Assembly: GCF_008808095.1 (NCBI RefSeq) | Contig: NZ_CP023396.1 | Location: 310,001-374,000 of the forward strand | From: Pseudoalteromonas ruthenica | Lineage (GTDB): Bacteria; Pseudomonadota; Gammaproteobacteria; Enterobacterales; Alteromonadaceae | Direction of reading: 5' to 3' | Length of the DNA: 64,000 nucleotides | Shown here: piece after piece, positions 8,758 to 17,200 of the stretch | Position numbering within the stretch: the first letter of the stretch is position 1 | Layout: each line of letters begins with the position of its first letter | The notes under the pieces: generated by a model | What the model saw: only the letters and a program-made list of their open reading frames with translations | What the model was told of the DNA's origin: nothing | Database searches by the model: none | Translations under genes and position numbers: made by a program

Positions 8758-8772
8758 ACACGCCGAGCGTGT
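8758..8772. repeat. Inverted repeat between the CopL-like gene and the DUF411 gene
   Basis: Arms ACACGC (8758-8763) and GCGTGT (8767-8772) surround a 3-nt centre. No T-run follows on the minus strand, so it is a weak terminator candidate. It could instead be a protein-binding palindrome in front of the DUF411 gene. Confidence 0.35.
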
Positions 8773-8792
8773 GCTAAATTTCTAGTAACTTA

Positions 8793-9143
8793 TTAAGCAA
8801 TAATTATTGGGGGGCGGAATAAATTAGACGCGTGTTTAGCACGAATTGAGGTGTCAATGGGCGAATCGACTTTAGTAGAGAAGTTAATTGCAGCGGCATT
8901 AACCGCAGAAGACTGTCCAACAAATAAAACAGAACTGCCGGAGCAATGTCGAATGGTTATATCAGCACAGCACGAGTTGTGCTCTTGCTCTCCATTCTCA
9001 CAATCTCTTGCGTCCGCTTCTTGCATCGTGCTGTGCTGCATTTGCCCGTTATCATGGCACACGTGAACGTCTGCCGTTTGCGCAAACGACATCAGCACTA
9101 ATAGCACTGCCATTAATAACGAAAGTAGAACTCGCACGAGCAC
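8793..9143 (-). CDS. Small exported Cys/His-rich protein, CopL-like
   Basis: The 116-residue product has a strong signal peptide (LLSLLMAVLLVLMSFAQTA) and then a Cys/His/Met-containing mature part: VHVCHDNGQMQHSTMQ, DCENGEQEHNSCCAD, IRHCSG. It ends RPPIIIA, resembling the RPP-x-x ending of the CopL/DUF2946-type proteins found at the head of copper operons. A metal-sensing or binding role in the periplasm is inferred. It is the first gene of the minus-strand copper cluster. The low conservation of this family limits certainty. Confidence 0.65.
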   Translation of the reverse strand: MLVRVLLSLLMAVLLVLMSFAQTADVHVCHDNGQMQHSTMQEADARDCENGEQEHNSCCADITIRHCSGSSVLFVGQSSAVNAAAINFSTKVDSPIDTSIRAKHASNLFRPPIIIA

Positions 9144-9161
9144 CCTGTTTTTGCAATTTAA

Positions 9162-9196
9162 TAACGCCAGCTTAACGTCATTTTAGAGCGTGTCAA
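9162..9196 (-). promoter_or_regulatory. Candidate promoter/operator region of the copper operon
   Basis: Reading the minus strand, a TTGACA (9196-9191) is followed by two direct 8-mers, TGACGTTA (9180-9173) and TGGCGTTA (9169-9162), spaced 11 bp start to start. Tandem half-sites of this kind are typical of OmpR-type regulators such as CopR/CusR. No good -10 hexamer stands at 17 nt, so the promoter itself is tentative. Confidence 0.35.
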
Positions 9197-9213
9197 GTAA
9201 GGGGTAGAGAGTG

Positions 9214-9297
9214 ATGAGTCACGAAATTTTCTCCGGTATGGGCTTTCCATTGATGCTGATTGCAGGCGCTATTGTTTCCGCATGGCGCATCTACTAA
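9214..9297 (+). other. Possible 27-residue membrane microprotein or gene remnant
   Basis: An ATG at 9214, preceded by AAGGGG at 9199-9204, opens a 27-codon frame (MSHEIFSGMGFPLMLIAGAI, then VSAWRIY). It forms one hydrophobic helix ending in a positively charged tail. It is divergent from the copper operon. It may be a true microprotein or a leftover of a larger gene; there is no family match I can name. Confidence 0.3.
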
Positions 9298-9305
9298 CGA
9301 GTTGA

Positions 9306-9467
9306 GCACTCTGGTACATTGAGTTATTGGTTGCCTTCCCTATTGCAAATATCATCCATATTTACTTTGTCTCTCTCGCCAAAGTGACAAATATAGTTTT
9401 CTATCTCTGGTTGGGAGCCCTAATGTATTTGATACTACACTTATACAAAATACGGTCCTCTATATAG
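9306..9467 (+). pseudogene. Open hydrophobic fragment, probable gene remnant
   Basis: The frame is open from 9306 to a TAG at 9465-9467 and encodes about 53 residues with two hydrophobic stretches (LLVAFPIANIIHIYFVSL; VFYLWLGALMYLILHLYKI). It has no good start codon. It is in a different frame from the 9214 microORF just upstream, which ends at 9297. The pair may be remains of one small membrane-protein gene broken by a frameshift. The rest of the 9298-9580 stretch shows no coding signal. Confidence 0.3.
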
Positions 9468-9558
9468 CTATTTTCTACTCATTTACGCGAGCTAAAAATA
9501 TTTGTAAAGAGGTTTCTAGTTTTTCATCAATTATAAAATAATAAGCTGTCGGGCATAG

Positions 9559-9581
9559 GCGGTGCCGCATCTAAGCACCGC
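9559..9581. repeat. Perfect 7-bp inverted repeat at the right island junction
   Basis: GCGGTGC (9559-9565) and GCACCGC (9575-9581) surround the loop CGCATCTAA. The right arm includes the GCACC that matches the tRNA-Phe acceptor end at the left junction. The loop plus right arm form the 15-mer shared with 2626-2640. Confidence 0.55.
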
Positions 9582-9661
9582 GATTTAAGAAACCCTGATC
9601 AGTATTGGTCGGGGTTTTTTTATTGCCTGCAGCATAATGCAAGGCGTAATCTCACGCTTAT
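9581..9661. repeat. Right copy of the 81-bp direct repeat flanking the copper island
   Basis: Identical to 2469-2549, including the complete tRNA-array terminator (here at 9590-9621) although no tRNA gene precedes it. Sequence after 9661 leads straight into the tetR gene, so the ancestral order was probably tRNA-Phe, terminator, tetR. Confidence 0.9.
9590..9621 (+). terminator. Duplicate of the tRNA-array terminator
   Basis: Same 12-bp stem, GTAT loop and T7 tail as at 2478-2509. No gene on the plus strand upstream needs it, except possibly the fragments at 9214-9467, so it is best seen as part of the duplicated repeat. Confidence 0.8.
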
Positions 9662-9675
9662 ACAGTCTATGTATC

Positions 9676-10209
9676 TTACTCGTGTTGAGGACTTTGACGT
9701 CCAACAGTTAATAGCTCTTCTTTAAGTGACTCATCGGTTATTGCACGAGAGACAGCGACGGTAGCGATCATCATAAGCGCTTGATGAATAGCGGCTGTGC
9801 GCGTCAGACCAGTATTTTCGAGTTTAGTGAGGGTATTATTCAGCACTGCAGTGTAAGTTGCCCTGACTTGCTCATCTCGGTGGCTGATATCACTCACTAA
9901 AAACGCTAATGGGCACCCAGCATGTTCAGCATTGACGTGTTCATCTGCTAAGTAAAACTGGCGAATGTCTTCAGCGTCATAGCTATCATTGACTTGGTTA
10001 GCCCTTAACTTTGCGGCATGAATGAGGGCTTTGCTATATAACTCTGATTTCGATTTAAAGTGACTGTAAAAAGCTCCACGGGTGAGTTGAGCTGCACCCA
10101 TAACATCGTCAATAGCCACTTTATCGTATCCATGCTGGCTAAAGAGATTAGCCGCACTAGTAAGGATTCTATTTTTAGAATTTTTCTTGTGCTCAGGGTG
10201 CCAAGCCAT
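9676..10209 (-). CDS. TetR/AcrR-family transcriptional repressor
   Basis: The 177-residue product has the TetR helix-turn-helix at residues 13-58 (ILTSAANLFSQHGYDKVAI, then VMGAAQLTRGAFYSHFKSK) and a divergent ligand-binding half with a single GCPLAFLVSDI motif. TetR proteins repress as dimers and release DNA on binding a ligand; the Cys in GCPL could be a reactive sensor residue, as in some electrophile-sensing TetRs (inferred). It is divergent from a glutathione S-transferase gene with an 88-nt gap containing a palindrome, so it most likely controls itself and that enzyme. Confidence 0.88.
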   Translation of the reverse strand: MAWHPEHKKNSKNRILTSAANLFSQHGYDKVAIDDVMGAAQLTRGAFYSHFKSKSELYSKALIHAAKLRANQVNDSYDAEDIRQFYLADEHVNAEHAGCPLAFLVSDISHRDEQVRATYTAVLNNTLTKLENTGLTRTAAIHQALMMIATVAVSRAITDESLKEELLTVGRQSPQHE

Positions 10210-10227
10210 GATATTCCCTATATTTAA

Positions 10228-10247
10228 AATATGTTCTTGGACATATT
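10228..10247. promoter_or_regulatory. Palindromic operator for the TetR/GST divergent pair
   Basis: AATATGTTCTTGGACATATT is a perfect 7-bp inverted repeat (AATATGT/ACATATT) with a 6-nt spacer. It lies 18 nt upstream of the tetR start and 50 nt upstream of gst. Size and symmetry fit a TetR dimer site. Confidence 0.7.
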
Positions 10248-10297
10248 GTCGCTTTTTTTATGCTCAAGCAACAGTGTCAAGAATAGGAATACGAACA

Positions 10298-10987
10298 GTG
10301 AATAAAGTACATATTATTGGCTTACCTTTTAGTACTTATACCCGCAGTGTCCAGCTTTTTTGTGAGCTAATAGGGGTTAATTACACGCTAGCGATGTCGC
10401 ATGCTGACAAAGCTATAGAGATGCACGATAAGCATCACCGCAAACTACACCCGATGGCAAAAATTCCTATTTTAATAGACGGTGATACGCATCTTTGTGA
10501 GACAACAGCGATTTTACATTACCTAAACGACAGTTATGCCAGTGGGGAGTTCTTGAATCTCGACCCTATTGGCAGAGCCCATCAGTTAGAACGTATGAGC
10601 TTATTAAGTCATTATGTTAACAACGCCTTGATTCGAGATTATGCCTTAGAGTTAGCCTTACCGAAGGGGAAGGGCGGGGAAGTTCGTGTGCAGTGGATGA
10701 TGGAAAATAAAAGTGCAGCACTTGATGCAGTAAAAATTGTAGAGACCTGGTTAGCTGAAAATCAATTCCTAGCAGGTTCAACTTGGTCTTTGGTTGATAT
10801 GATGGCATTGCCGTCTCTTTATTATGTAAGCTTACTTCCTCGAGAGCTTGCTTTGCTAACACCGTATTCGCCACTACATCAGTACCTGAATAACGTAAGA
10901 AAGCATTCAGGAGCCAAGAAGGTGTTGCAACCGGCCAATATCAATGTCTCAGATAGTCAAAGCGCTAAGCTGGCAAGCCAAGGGTAG
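10298..10987 (+). CDS. Glutathione S-transferase family protein
   Basis: The 229-residue product has the thioredoxin-like GST N-domain: VHIIGLPFSTYTRSVQLFCELIGVNYTL with Ser/Thr near the glutathione thiol, MAKIPILIDGDTHLCETTAIL with the cis-Pro and the glutathione-binding Glu-Thr. An all-helical C-domain follows, with the N-capping Asp motif FLAGSTWSLVDMMALPSL. It would conjugate glutathione to electrophiles or reduce peroxides; the substrate is unknown. The GTG at 10298 has AGGA at 10285-10288 and directly starts the fold, so the longer upstream frame was rejected. Its last 31 nt overlap the convergent lrgB. Confidence 0.88.
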   Translation: MNKVHIIGLPFSTYTRSVQLFCELIGVNYTLAMSHADKAIEMHDKHHRKLHPMAKIPILIDGDTHLCETTAILHYLNDSYASGEFLNLDPIGRAHQLERMSLLSHYVNNALIRDYALELALPKGKGGEVRVQWMMENKSAALDAVKIVETWLAENQFLAGSTWSLVDMMALPSLYYVSLLPRELALLTPYSPLHQYLNNVRKHSGAKKVLQPANINVSDSQSAKLASQG

Positions 10988-11643
10988 TAGATAGGCACTA
11001 TGATAGGCGAGAGCAACGCACTTAACGCCATGGCTGCCGAGGCATAGGCGGCGCTGGTTTCATTGTCGGCAATAGCGGTGGCGGTGCCAATGGCATGGCA
11101 AGCACCGCCGAGGGCCACGCCTTGAGCCCCCTTATGATTGATGCCAGTCAGCTTAAGCGTGTTGAAGCCAACAATAGCACCGACAATACCAATGAGAATG
11201 ACCATGGATGCGGCAATGCTGCCAAGTCCGCCTAACTGCTCGGTGACAAGTAAGGTGATAGGGGTAGTGACTGCAAGGCTAGCAAGGGAGGCCTGCAATT
11301 GTTCGGGTACCCTAAGCAAAGAGGTGATCACAACGGCGGTGGTGGTGGCCGTGATTATTCCGGCAGCCACAGCGATGAACATCAATAAAAGCTGTCGCCT
11401 TAACTGGTGGATTTGCTTATAAAGTGGCACTGCTAAAGCAACGACGGCCAACTCCAAAAGATAATCGAAAATTTGTGTGTGAGCGCGATACTCGTTGATG
11501 TCGATGTGCCAGGCCGACAAGATAAATACCGAGGCGGCAATAGTGAGCAAGACGGGGTTACATAGTGGTGAGCGTACCTTGGCGTGCAGGGCTCGAAACG
11601 CTAAAAATAAGGCCACTGTCATAGGGATAGCCAAATACATCAT
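10957..11643 (-). CDS. lrgB: LrgB/CidB-family membrane protein
   Basis: The 228-residue product has about six to seven membrane segments and the LrgB core: LLELAVVALAVPLYKQ, AVTTPITLLVTEQLGG and GGACHAIGTATA (the family's conserved HxIGTA motif). LrgB acts with LrgA in the inner membrane; members are linked to murein hydrolase control and, in other lineages, to glycolate or pyruvate transport. Its start overlaps the lrgA stop by 4 nt (ATGA-type coupling). The 3' end overlaps gst on the opposite strand. Confidence 0.9.
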   Translation of the reverse strand: MMYLAIPMTVALFLAFRALHAKVRSPLCNPVLLTIAASVFILSAWHIDINEYRAHTQIFDYLLELAVVALAVPLYKQIHQLRRQLLLMFIAVAAGIITATTTAVVITSLLRVPEQLQASLASLAVTTPITLLVTEQLGGLGSIAASMVILIGIVGAIVGFNTLKLTGINHKGAQGVALGGACHAIGTATAIADNETSAAYASAAMALSALLSPIIVPIYYPWLASLAL

Positions 11644-12032
11644 TGCTCTTTACCCAAACGTTGCATTATCGTCCCGATGATAAACAGGCCAATCAGCGGG
11701 ACGATTACTAAGCACAACAACAGTGGCAACCAATAGCGGGCGACTAATTCGACATGCTCTATAATGGCAGCGGCTGCGGGCACAAAAAACAGCGGCATAT
11801 AATTAAGTAAGGGATGAGCACTGCTAGTAAGCCAGTGCAGTTTAACAATGCCTAATTGCAAAGCTAAGAATAGCGCTAGCATGGCACTGAGTGGTGCTGG
11901 GAAGCTCACCGAGAAGTAGTCGCTGAGGGCATGGGCTGAGAATAGAAAAGCGCTAATTATAGCAGCACTCAACATGAATCTAGCGCTGTGTTTAATGATC
12001 TTTTTACCAGCGCCGACGCGGTTGGTACTCAT
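11640..12032 (-). CDS. lrgA: LrgA/CidA-family membrane protein
   Basis: The 130-residue product has four predicted membrane helices. The conserved LrgA blocks are SVSFPAPLSAMLALFLALQ (canonical form: PGSVIGMLLLF) and PLLNYMPLFFVPAAAAIIEH. The partner is LrgB, encoded directly downstream. The ATG at 12032 has AAGGAT at a suitable distance; more upstream ATGs lie deeper in the crotonase gene and lack a ribosome binding site. The first 29 nt overlap the end of the crotonase gene, so the three minus-strand genes form one operon. Confidence 0.85.
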   Translation of the reverse strand: MSTNRVGAGKKIIKHSARFMLSAAIISAFLFSAHALSDYFSVSFPAPLSAMLALFLALQLGIVKLHWLTSSAHPLLNYMPLFFVPAAAAIIEHVELVARYWLPLLLCLVIVPLIGLFIIGTIMQRLGKEQ

Positions 12033-12801
12033 CGAAGGAATCATCCTTGCGCGAAGCATTTTTAATAGCAATACGGGTATTTTTACACATCAGCAGTTTA
12101 ATTTGCGAGAAAGTTTCCTTAGCCAATAGTCTACGATGGGGCTGTCGGTAAGCGCTTTGCGTTAACCGTTTGATTGCACTGATGGCATCCGGTGAACGCG
12201 CTCTAAAGGTGTCGATGATGTGTGCAGCTCGTTGCTGTAAATTGTTATCAACATAAGATACCAAGCCTAAATTGAGGGCCTGTTGCGCTGTAACAGGCTC
12301 TGCAGACATGGCAAGCTGTAAGTAATTGTCGGCACTGAGGATTCCTGGAAGCACTAAGCTTGCCCCCATATCGGGGCATAACCCCCAGCGTGACTCCATG
12401 ATTGCTAAGCTAGCATCCTCACTGGCGATGCGAATATCAGCACCTAAGGCTATTTGCATCCCGCCACCCCAACATCGCCCTTGTAGTAGAGCAATTACGG
12501 GAATGCTTAACGACTGCCACCCCAGCACCACACGTTGAGCGAGGTTTTGGTTGCCTGGCAGCGGTTTAAACAGCAATTTGCAGATATCGGTGGGTTTGCT
12601 GATCACACTTTTAACGTCTAGCCCAGTGCAAAAATCCGGCCCTTGTGCTTGAAGTATCACCGCTCGCAAATCACGCTGCTTCTTGATTTGTTTAATCACC
12701 CCATCAAGTTGTTTGAACATCTCAAAGTTCAGTGCATTACGTTTACTTTCATTAGCCAAGGTTACATAGGCGACTTGCTTAGCAGTGGTTAGTGTTATCA
12801 T
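12004..12801 (-). CDS. Crotonase / enoyl-CoA hydratase-isomerase family protein
   Basis: The 265-residue product shows the crotonase fold: VILQAQGPDFCTGLDVKSV (first oxyanion-hole loop), LLQGRCWGGGMQIALGADIRIA (second loop with GGG), and ESRWGLCPDMGASLVLP around the usual catalytic Glu region. A C-terminal helix follows in which AQQALNLGLVSYV is typical. It acts on acyl-CoA thioesters; hydratase or isomerase activity cannot be told apart here. GAGGAGATAATA precedes the ATG at 12801, an excellent ribosome binding site. It heads a compact operon with lrgA and lrgB, an uncommon partner set. Confidence 0.85.
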   Translation of the reverse strand: MITLTTAKQVAYVTLANESKRNALNFEMFKQLDGVIKQIKKQRDLRAVILQAQGPDFCTGLDVKSVISKPTDICKLLFKPLPGNQNLAQRVVLGWQSLSIPVIALLQGRCWGGGMQIALGADIRIASEDASLAIMESRWGLCPDMGASLVLPGILSADNYLQLAMSAEPVTAQQALNLGLVSYVDNNLQQRAAHIIDTFRARSPDAISAIKRLTQSAYRQPHRRLLAKETFSQIKLLMCKNTRIAIKNASRKDDSFDEYQPRRRW

Positions 12802-13058
12802 TATTATCTCCTCTGACCAGTATCAATTTACCTCAACATCTGATTGATGTCATGTTCCCGTTACTAGCACTTGATATACTCTGCTTGCGCAATGCACTGT
12901 ACTCATTTTTAAATATCGGTATAACTTAAATACAGTGAGTTACAAAATAGTCTATATTTCTCAGGGAACTAGATTTATTTTATGTCAGTCTATTGAGCGC
13001 CTATCTGGCCATTGAAAACAACATTGCTAGCGACATAACGATTCTAAGGAGACACGCG

Positions 13059-14234
13059 ATGCATTTATCCCCTTCGGGCCCAAAGTATTTCTATCATTCA
13101 GTTTTAGCTGGGCTCTGTTCGTTAGCCTTGGTGGGCTGCTCTGAACCGCAACAACAAAACCAGAGCATGCCAGCGCCGGCGGTGTCTGTTTATGAAGTGG
13201 CGATGCAAGAGGTTGGTAATTATCGCGAGTTTGTCGCTCGCACCGAGGCCTTTCAGGAAGCAGATATTCGTGCTCGAGTTGAGGGTGAACTCATTGAGCG
13301 GACTTTCCGTGAGGGCGCATATGTAGAAAAAGGCCAAACGCTATTTAAAATTGATGCATCGGAATACACCGCCAGTGTGAGTGAAATTGAAGCGTCCTTA
13401 AAAAGTAATCGTGCAGCGGCCTCTCGAGCTGAGCGAGATCTTAAGCGAGGGCGTGAAATTGCCAAAGATGGGTTTATTTCTGAGGCAGACTTAGACAAAT
13501 TGCAAACGAACTTAGATCAAGCCCAAGCCGCTGTTAAGTCCAGTGAAGCAGCGTTAGAAAAGGCCAAGCTGAACCTCAGTTACACCACTATCGACGCGCC
13601 ATTTAGTGGCCGCATAGGTAAAGTGAGCTTTGATGTGGGCAATATCGTTAACCCACAATCCGGTGCCTTGGCACAACTAACAGATATCGACCCCATTTAT
13701 GTTAGTTTTCAAGTAGAGGAATCCGATTACATCAGTTACCAACAGTCGCATCAGCAAACTAATAATAGCCCTGAAGATGTCCCTTTAGACTTAAGCCTGC
13801 GCTTACCCAATGATACTGACTTTGAACAGCCGGGTACGCTGGATTTTGCCGACACTAAAATTGACCGTAGCACGGGGACGGTTGAGTTACGTGCCAAATT
13901 TGATAACCCCAATGGCATTGTAATGCCGGGCTTGTTTGTGACCTTAGTGGTTGAGAGTCAAGACAAGCAGTCGCAAGCCTTGGTGCCCCAAGCAGCGGTG
14001 CAGGAAAATCAACAAGGCAAATTTGTTTTGGTTGTCAAAGATGACAATACAGTGGCGCAGCGTTTGGTGGATTTGGGTCGACGCATCGATGCGATGTGGG
14101 TGGTTAAATCAGGTATTGAGCAAGGCGAGCGGGTTATTGTCGAAGGCCTACAAAAAGTGCGCTCAGGGGTGGAAGTAAATCCTGTTGTTAAACAAGTCGA
14201 CGCCAAAACCGGCACCATCAGTGACCAACAATAA
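13059..14234 (+). CDS. RND efflux periplasmic adaptor (membrane fusion lipoprotein)
   Basis: The 391-residue product starts at the ATG with AAGGAG 8 nt upstream. A lipoprotein signal ends LALVGC, placing the acylated Cys at about residue 28. The HlyD/AcrA layout follows: barrel (VEGELIERTFREGAYVEKGQTLFKID), long alpha-hairpin with SEADLDKLQTNLDQAQAAV, lipoyl/barrel return (TIDAPFSGRIGKVSFDVGNIV), and membrane-proximal domain (GERVIVEGLQKVRSGVEV). It links an inner-membrane RND pump to an outer-membrane channel, which is not encoded here. It lies 11 nt before the pump gene. Confidence 0.94.
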   Translation: MHLSPSGPKYFYHSVLAGLCSLALVGCSEPQQQNQSMPAPAVSVYEVAMQEVGNYREFVARTEAFQEADIRARVEGELIERTFREGAYVEKGQTLFKIDASEYTASVSEIEASLKSNRAAASRAERDLKRGREIAKDGFISEADLDKLQTNLDQAQAAVKSSEAALEKAKLNLSYTTIDAPFSGRIGKVSFDVGNIVNPQSGALAQLTDIDPIYVSFQVEESDYISYQQSHQQTNNSPEDVPLDLSLRLPNDTDFEQPGTLDFADTKIDRSTGTVELRAKFDNPNGIVMPGLFVTLVVESQDKQSQALVPQAAVQENQQGKFVLVVKDDNTVAQRLVDLGRRIDAMWVVKSGIEQGERVIVEGLQKVRSGVEVNPVVKQVDAKTGTISDQQ

Positions 14235-14245
14235 GCGAGTCTAGG

Positions 14246-17200
14246 ATGATCAGTAAAACTTTTATATCCAGGCCCAAACTGGCGCTGGTGATCTCCATTG
14301 TTATTACATTGGCTGGGCTTATCTCTTTGACCCAGCTGCCCGTCAATATGTATCCGCAAATCACGCCGCCGCAGGTATCGGTGACCGCGATTTACCCCGG
14401 GGCCAGCGCACAGACCATTGAAGAGACAGTTATTCGTCCCATTGAAGAGCAAATTAATGGCGTCGAAGACATGATGTACATCGAGTCCACATCCAGTAAC
14501 AATGGCTCGGCAACCATCACCGTTTATTTTAATGTCGGTACAGACACCGATATGGCCCAAGTGAATGTGCAAAACAGGGTGGCGTTGGCAGAACCTAGTT
14601 TGCCTCAGGAAGTACGCCGTCAGGGGGTAACGGTTAAGAAAAAATCTAGCAACATGTTGATGGGTATAAGTTTGTACTCAGAAGACCCCAACATGGATGC
14701 TATGTTCTTAAGTAACTACGCCACTAATTATCTTACTGAGCCACTCGGGCGTATCCCTGGGGTTGCCTCTGCCGAGGTGATGGGTGAGAAAACCTATTCC
14801 ATGCGTATTTGGTTACGGCCAGATAAAATGGCCTCCCTAGGAGTAACGGTTGCGGAAGTGAAGGCTGCACTGGAGGAGCAAAACACCTTGGTCGCCGCCG
14901 GTAAGCTGGGCGCCGCTCCGGCGCTACCCAACCAACAATTCGAATATGCGATTCAAGCTCAGGGGCGGCTTGTCTCTGCCGATGAGTTCGGACAAACCAT
15001 TGTGCGTGCTAATTTGGACGGTAACTTTGTGCGCCTTAAAGACATCGCGCGCATAGAGCGGGGCTCAAAAAGCTATTCAGGTAGTGCTACTTTCAATCAA
15101 AAAGACACCGGTTTTATTGTTATTTATCAGCTCACCGACGCCAATGCCACGGCGGTTGCTGAGCAAGTTAAAAAACGTATGGCGGAACTGTCTAAGCAGT
15201 TTCCTGATGGCCTTGAATACAAAGTGCCTTATGACACCACTGAGTTTATTAATCGCTCCATTGATGAGGTGGTTGTAACTCTTTATCAAGCGGTGGCATT
15301 GGTCATCTTGGTGGTGTTTCTATTTTTGCAAAATTGGCGTGCCACCTTGGTACCAACTGTGGCGATCCCGGTATCGCTCATTGGTACTTTTGCGGCGATG
15401 ATGGCGATGGGCTACTCCATTAACCTGATTACGTTATTTGGTTTAGTACTGGCGATCGGCATTGTCGTGGATGATGCCATCATCGTGATAGAAAACGTTG
15501 AGCGCATACTCAGAGAGGACAAGCTGCCCATTAAGGAAGCAGTGACCAAAGCCATGGAGCAGGTGAGCGGGCCTATTGTGGCCACAACGTTGGTGCTATT
15601 AGCGGTATTTGTACCCGTAGGCTTTATGCCAGGGATCACCGGAGAGTTACACAAGCAATTTTCTGTCACCATTAGCTTTGCTGTACTGATTTCATCAATC
15701 AATGCCCTGACACTGAGCCCGGCGCTCTGTAGTTTGTTGTTGTCAGCTGAAAAAATGAAGCCAATAAAATGGTTACGACCTTTTGAAAACGCCATAACCC
15801 GCTCCACTAAGAGTTACACCGGTGTGGTTGGATTTATGCTCAAACGAGCAGGGCGGATAGGTATTGTTGTGGTGGCGCTATTTGTTGCTACCGGTTGGTT
15901 TGCTACTAATGTACCTACCGGATTTGTGCCCCCAGAAGACCAAGGCTTTGTCTTTGTTGATGTGCAGTTGCCAGATGCCGCCGCGATTAATCGTACCGAT
16001 GCTGTGGTAAAGAAAATCAGCGATGTGATCATGCAAGACCCAGCCACTGAAGATTTTATTGGCGTCTCCGGGTTCTCTTTACTAGGTGGCGCTGGCTCAA
16101 ACAACGCGTTGGGCATTATGGTGCTCAAAGACTGGGAGCAGCGAACGGCACCAGATATGGGCTTAAAACAGATTATTACCCGTATCCAAGGGCAGTTATG
16201 GGCCATGCCAGATGCCCAGATTATGGTCTTTAATGCACCGCCTATCCCAGGGTTGGGCAATAGCTCGGGGTTTGAGTATCGATTATTGGACTCCGAAGGT
16301 AGAGACCCAGCCGAGCTAGCGCAAGTTATGAATGGTTTGATATACGATGCCAACCAACGCCCTGAACTGCAAAATGTATTTAGTACATTCCGCGCCAATG
16401 TGCCGCAATACTTTTTAGAGGTCGATCGCAATAAAGCGAAAGCACAAGGGATCACCTTGAGCAATATTTTCTTAACCCTGCAAGCGCAGTTAGGCTCGCT
16501 CTATGTGAACGACTTTAATCAGTTTAGCCGCACTTATCAGGTCACCATTCAAGCAGAGGCGCAGTTCCGTGCTGAACCTGCTGATTTACAGCATTACTAT
16601 GTACGCAATAGTGAGGGAGATATGGTCCCTCTGACGACCATAGCCACGCTGAAGCCTATTCTTGGCCCTACCAGTATGAACCACTTCAATTTATATAGAA
16701 GTACCAGTATTACCGGCAGTGCTGCACCTGGTTATTCCAGTGGGGATGCCATTGCGGTCATGAAGGAGCTCTCTGCACAGTTGCCCAATGGCTATATTTT
16801 TGATTGGGCAGGGCAAACACGACAAGAAATTTTAGCGGGCGACCTCGCGCCGGTACTCTTCTCATTAGCGGTTCTATTTGTGTTTTTGTTCTTGGTCGCG
16901 CAATACGAGAGTTGGACGATTCCGTTTGCGGTCATAGCCGCTGTACCCTTGGCTATTTTTGGGGCCATGGCTACCTTGTTTACGGTGGGAATGACGAACA
17001 ATATCTACGCCCAAGTCGGCTTTGTACTGCTAATAGGTATGTCGACTAAGACAGCTATCTTGATTGTTGAGTTTGCTATGGAGCAACGCAAGGCGGGACA
17101 GAGTATCTTTGATGCCGCGCAGATAGCCGCATCGCAGCGTTTCAGAGCGGTCTTAATGACGGCCTTGTCTTTCGTCCTAGGTGTGTTACCGCTGGTGTTG

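Noticed and set aside
14009..14572. A minus-strand 187-residue frame across the adaptor/RND pump junction
   Set aside because: It spans two well-supported plus-strand genes and their joint and has no recognisable domain.
15814..16464. A minus-strand 216-residue frame within the RND pump
   Set aside because: Antisense to a continuous, fully conserved RND permease; composition is that of reverse-read coding DNA (many Ser, Thr, Pro).
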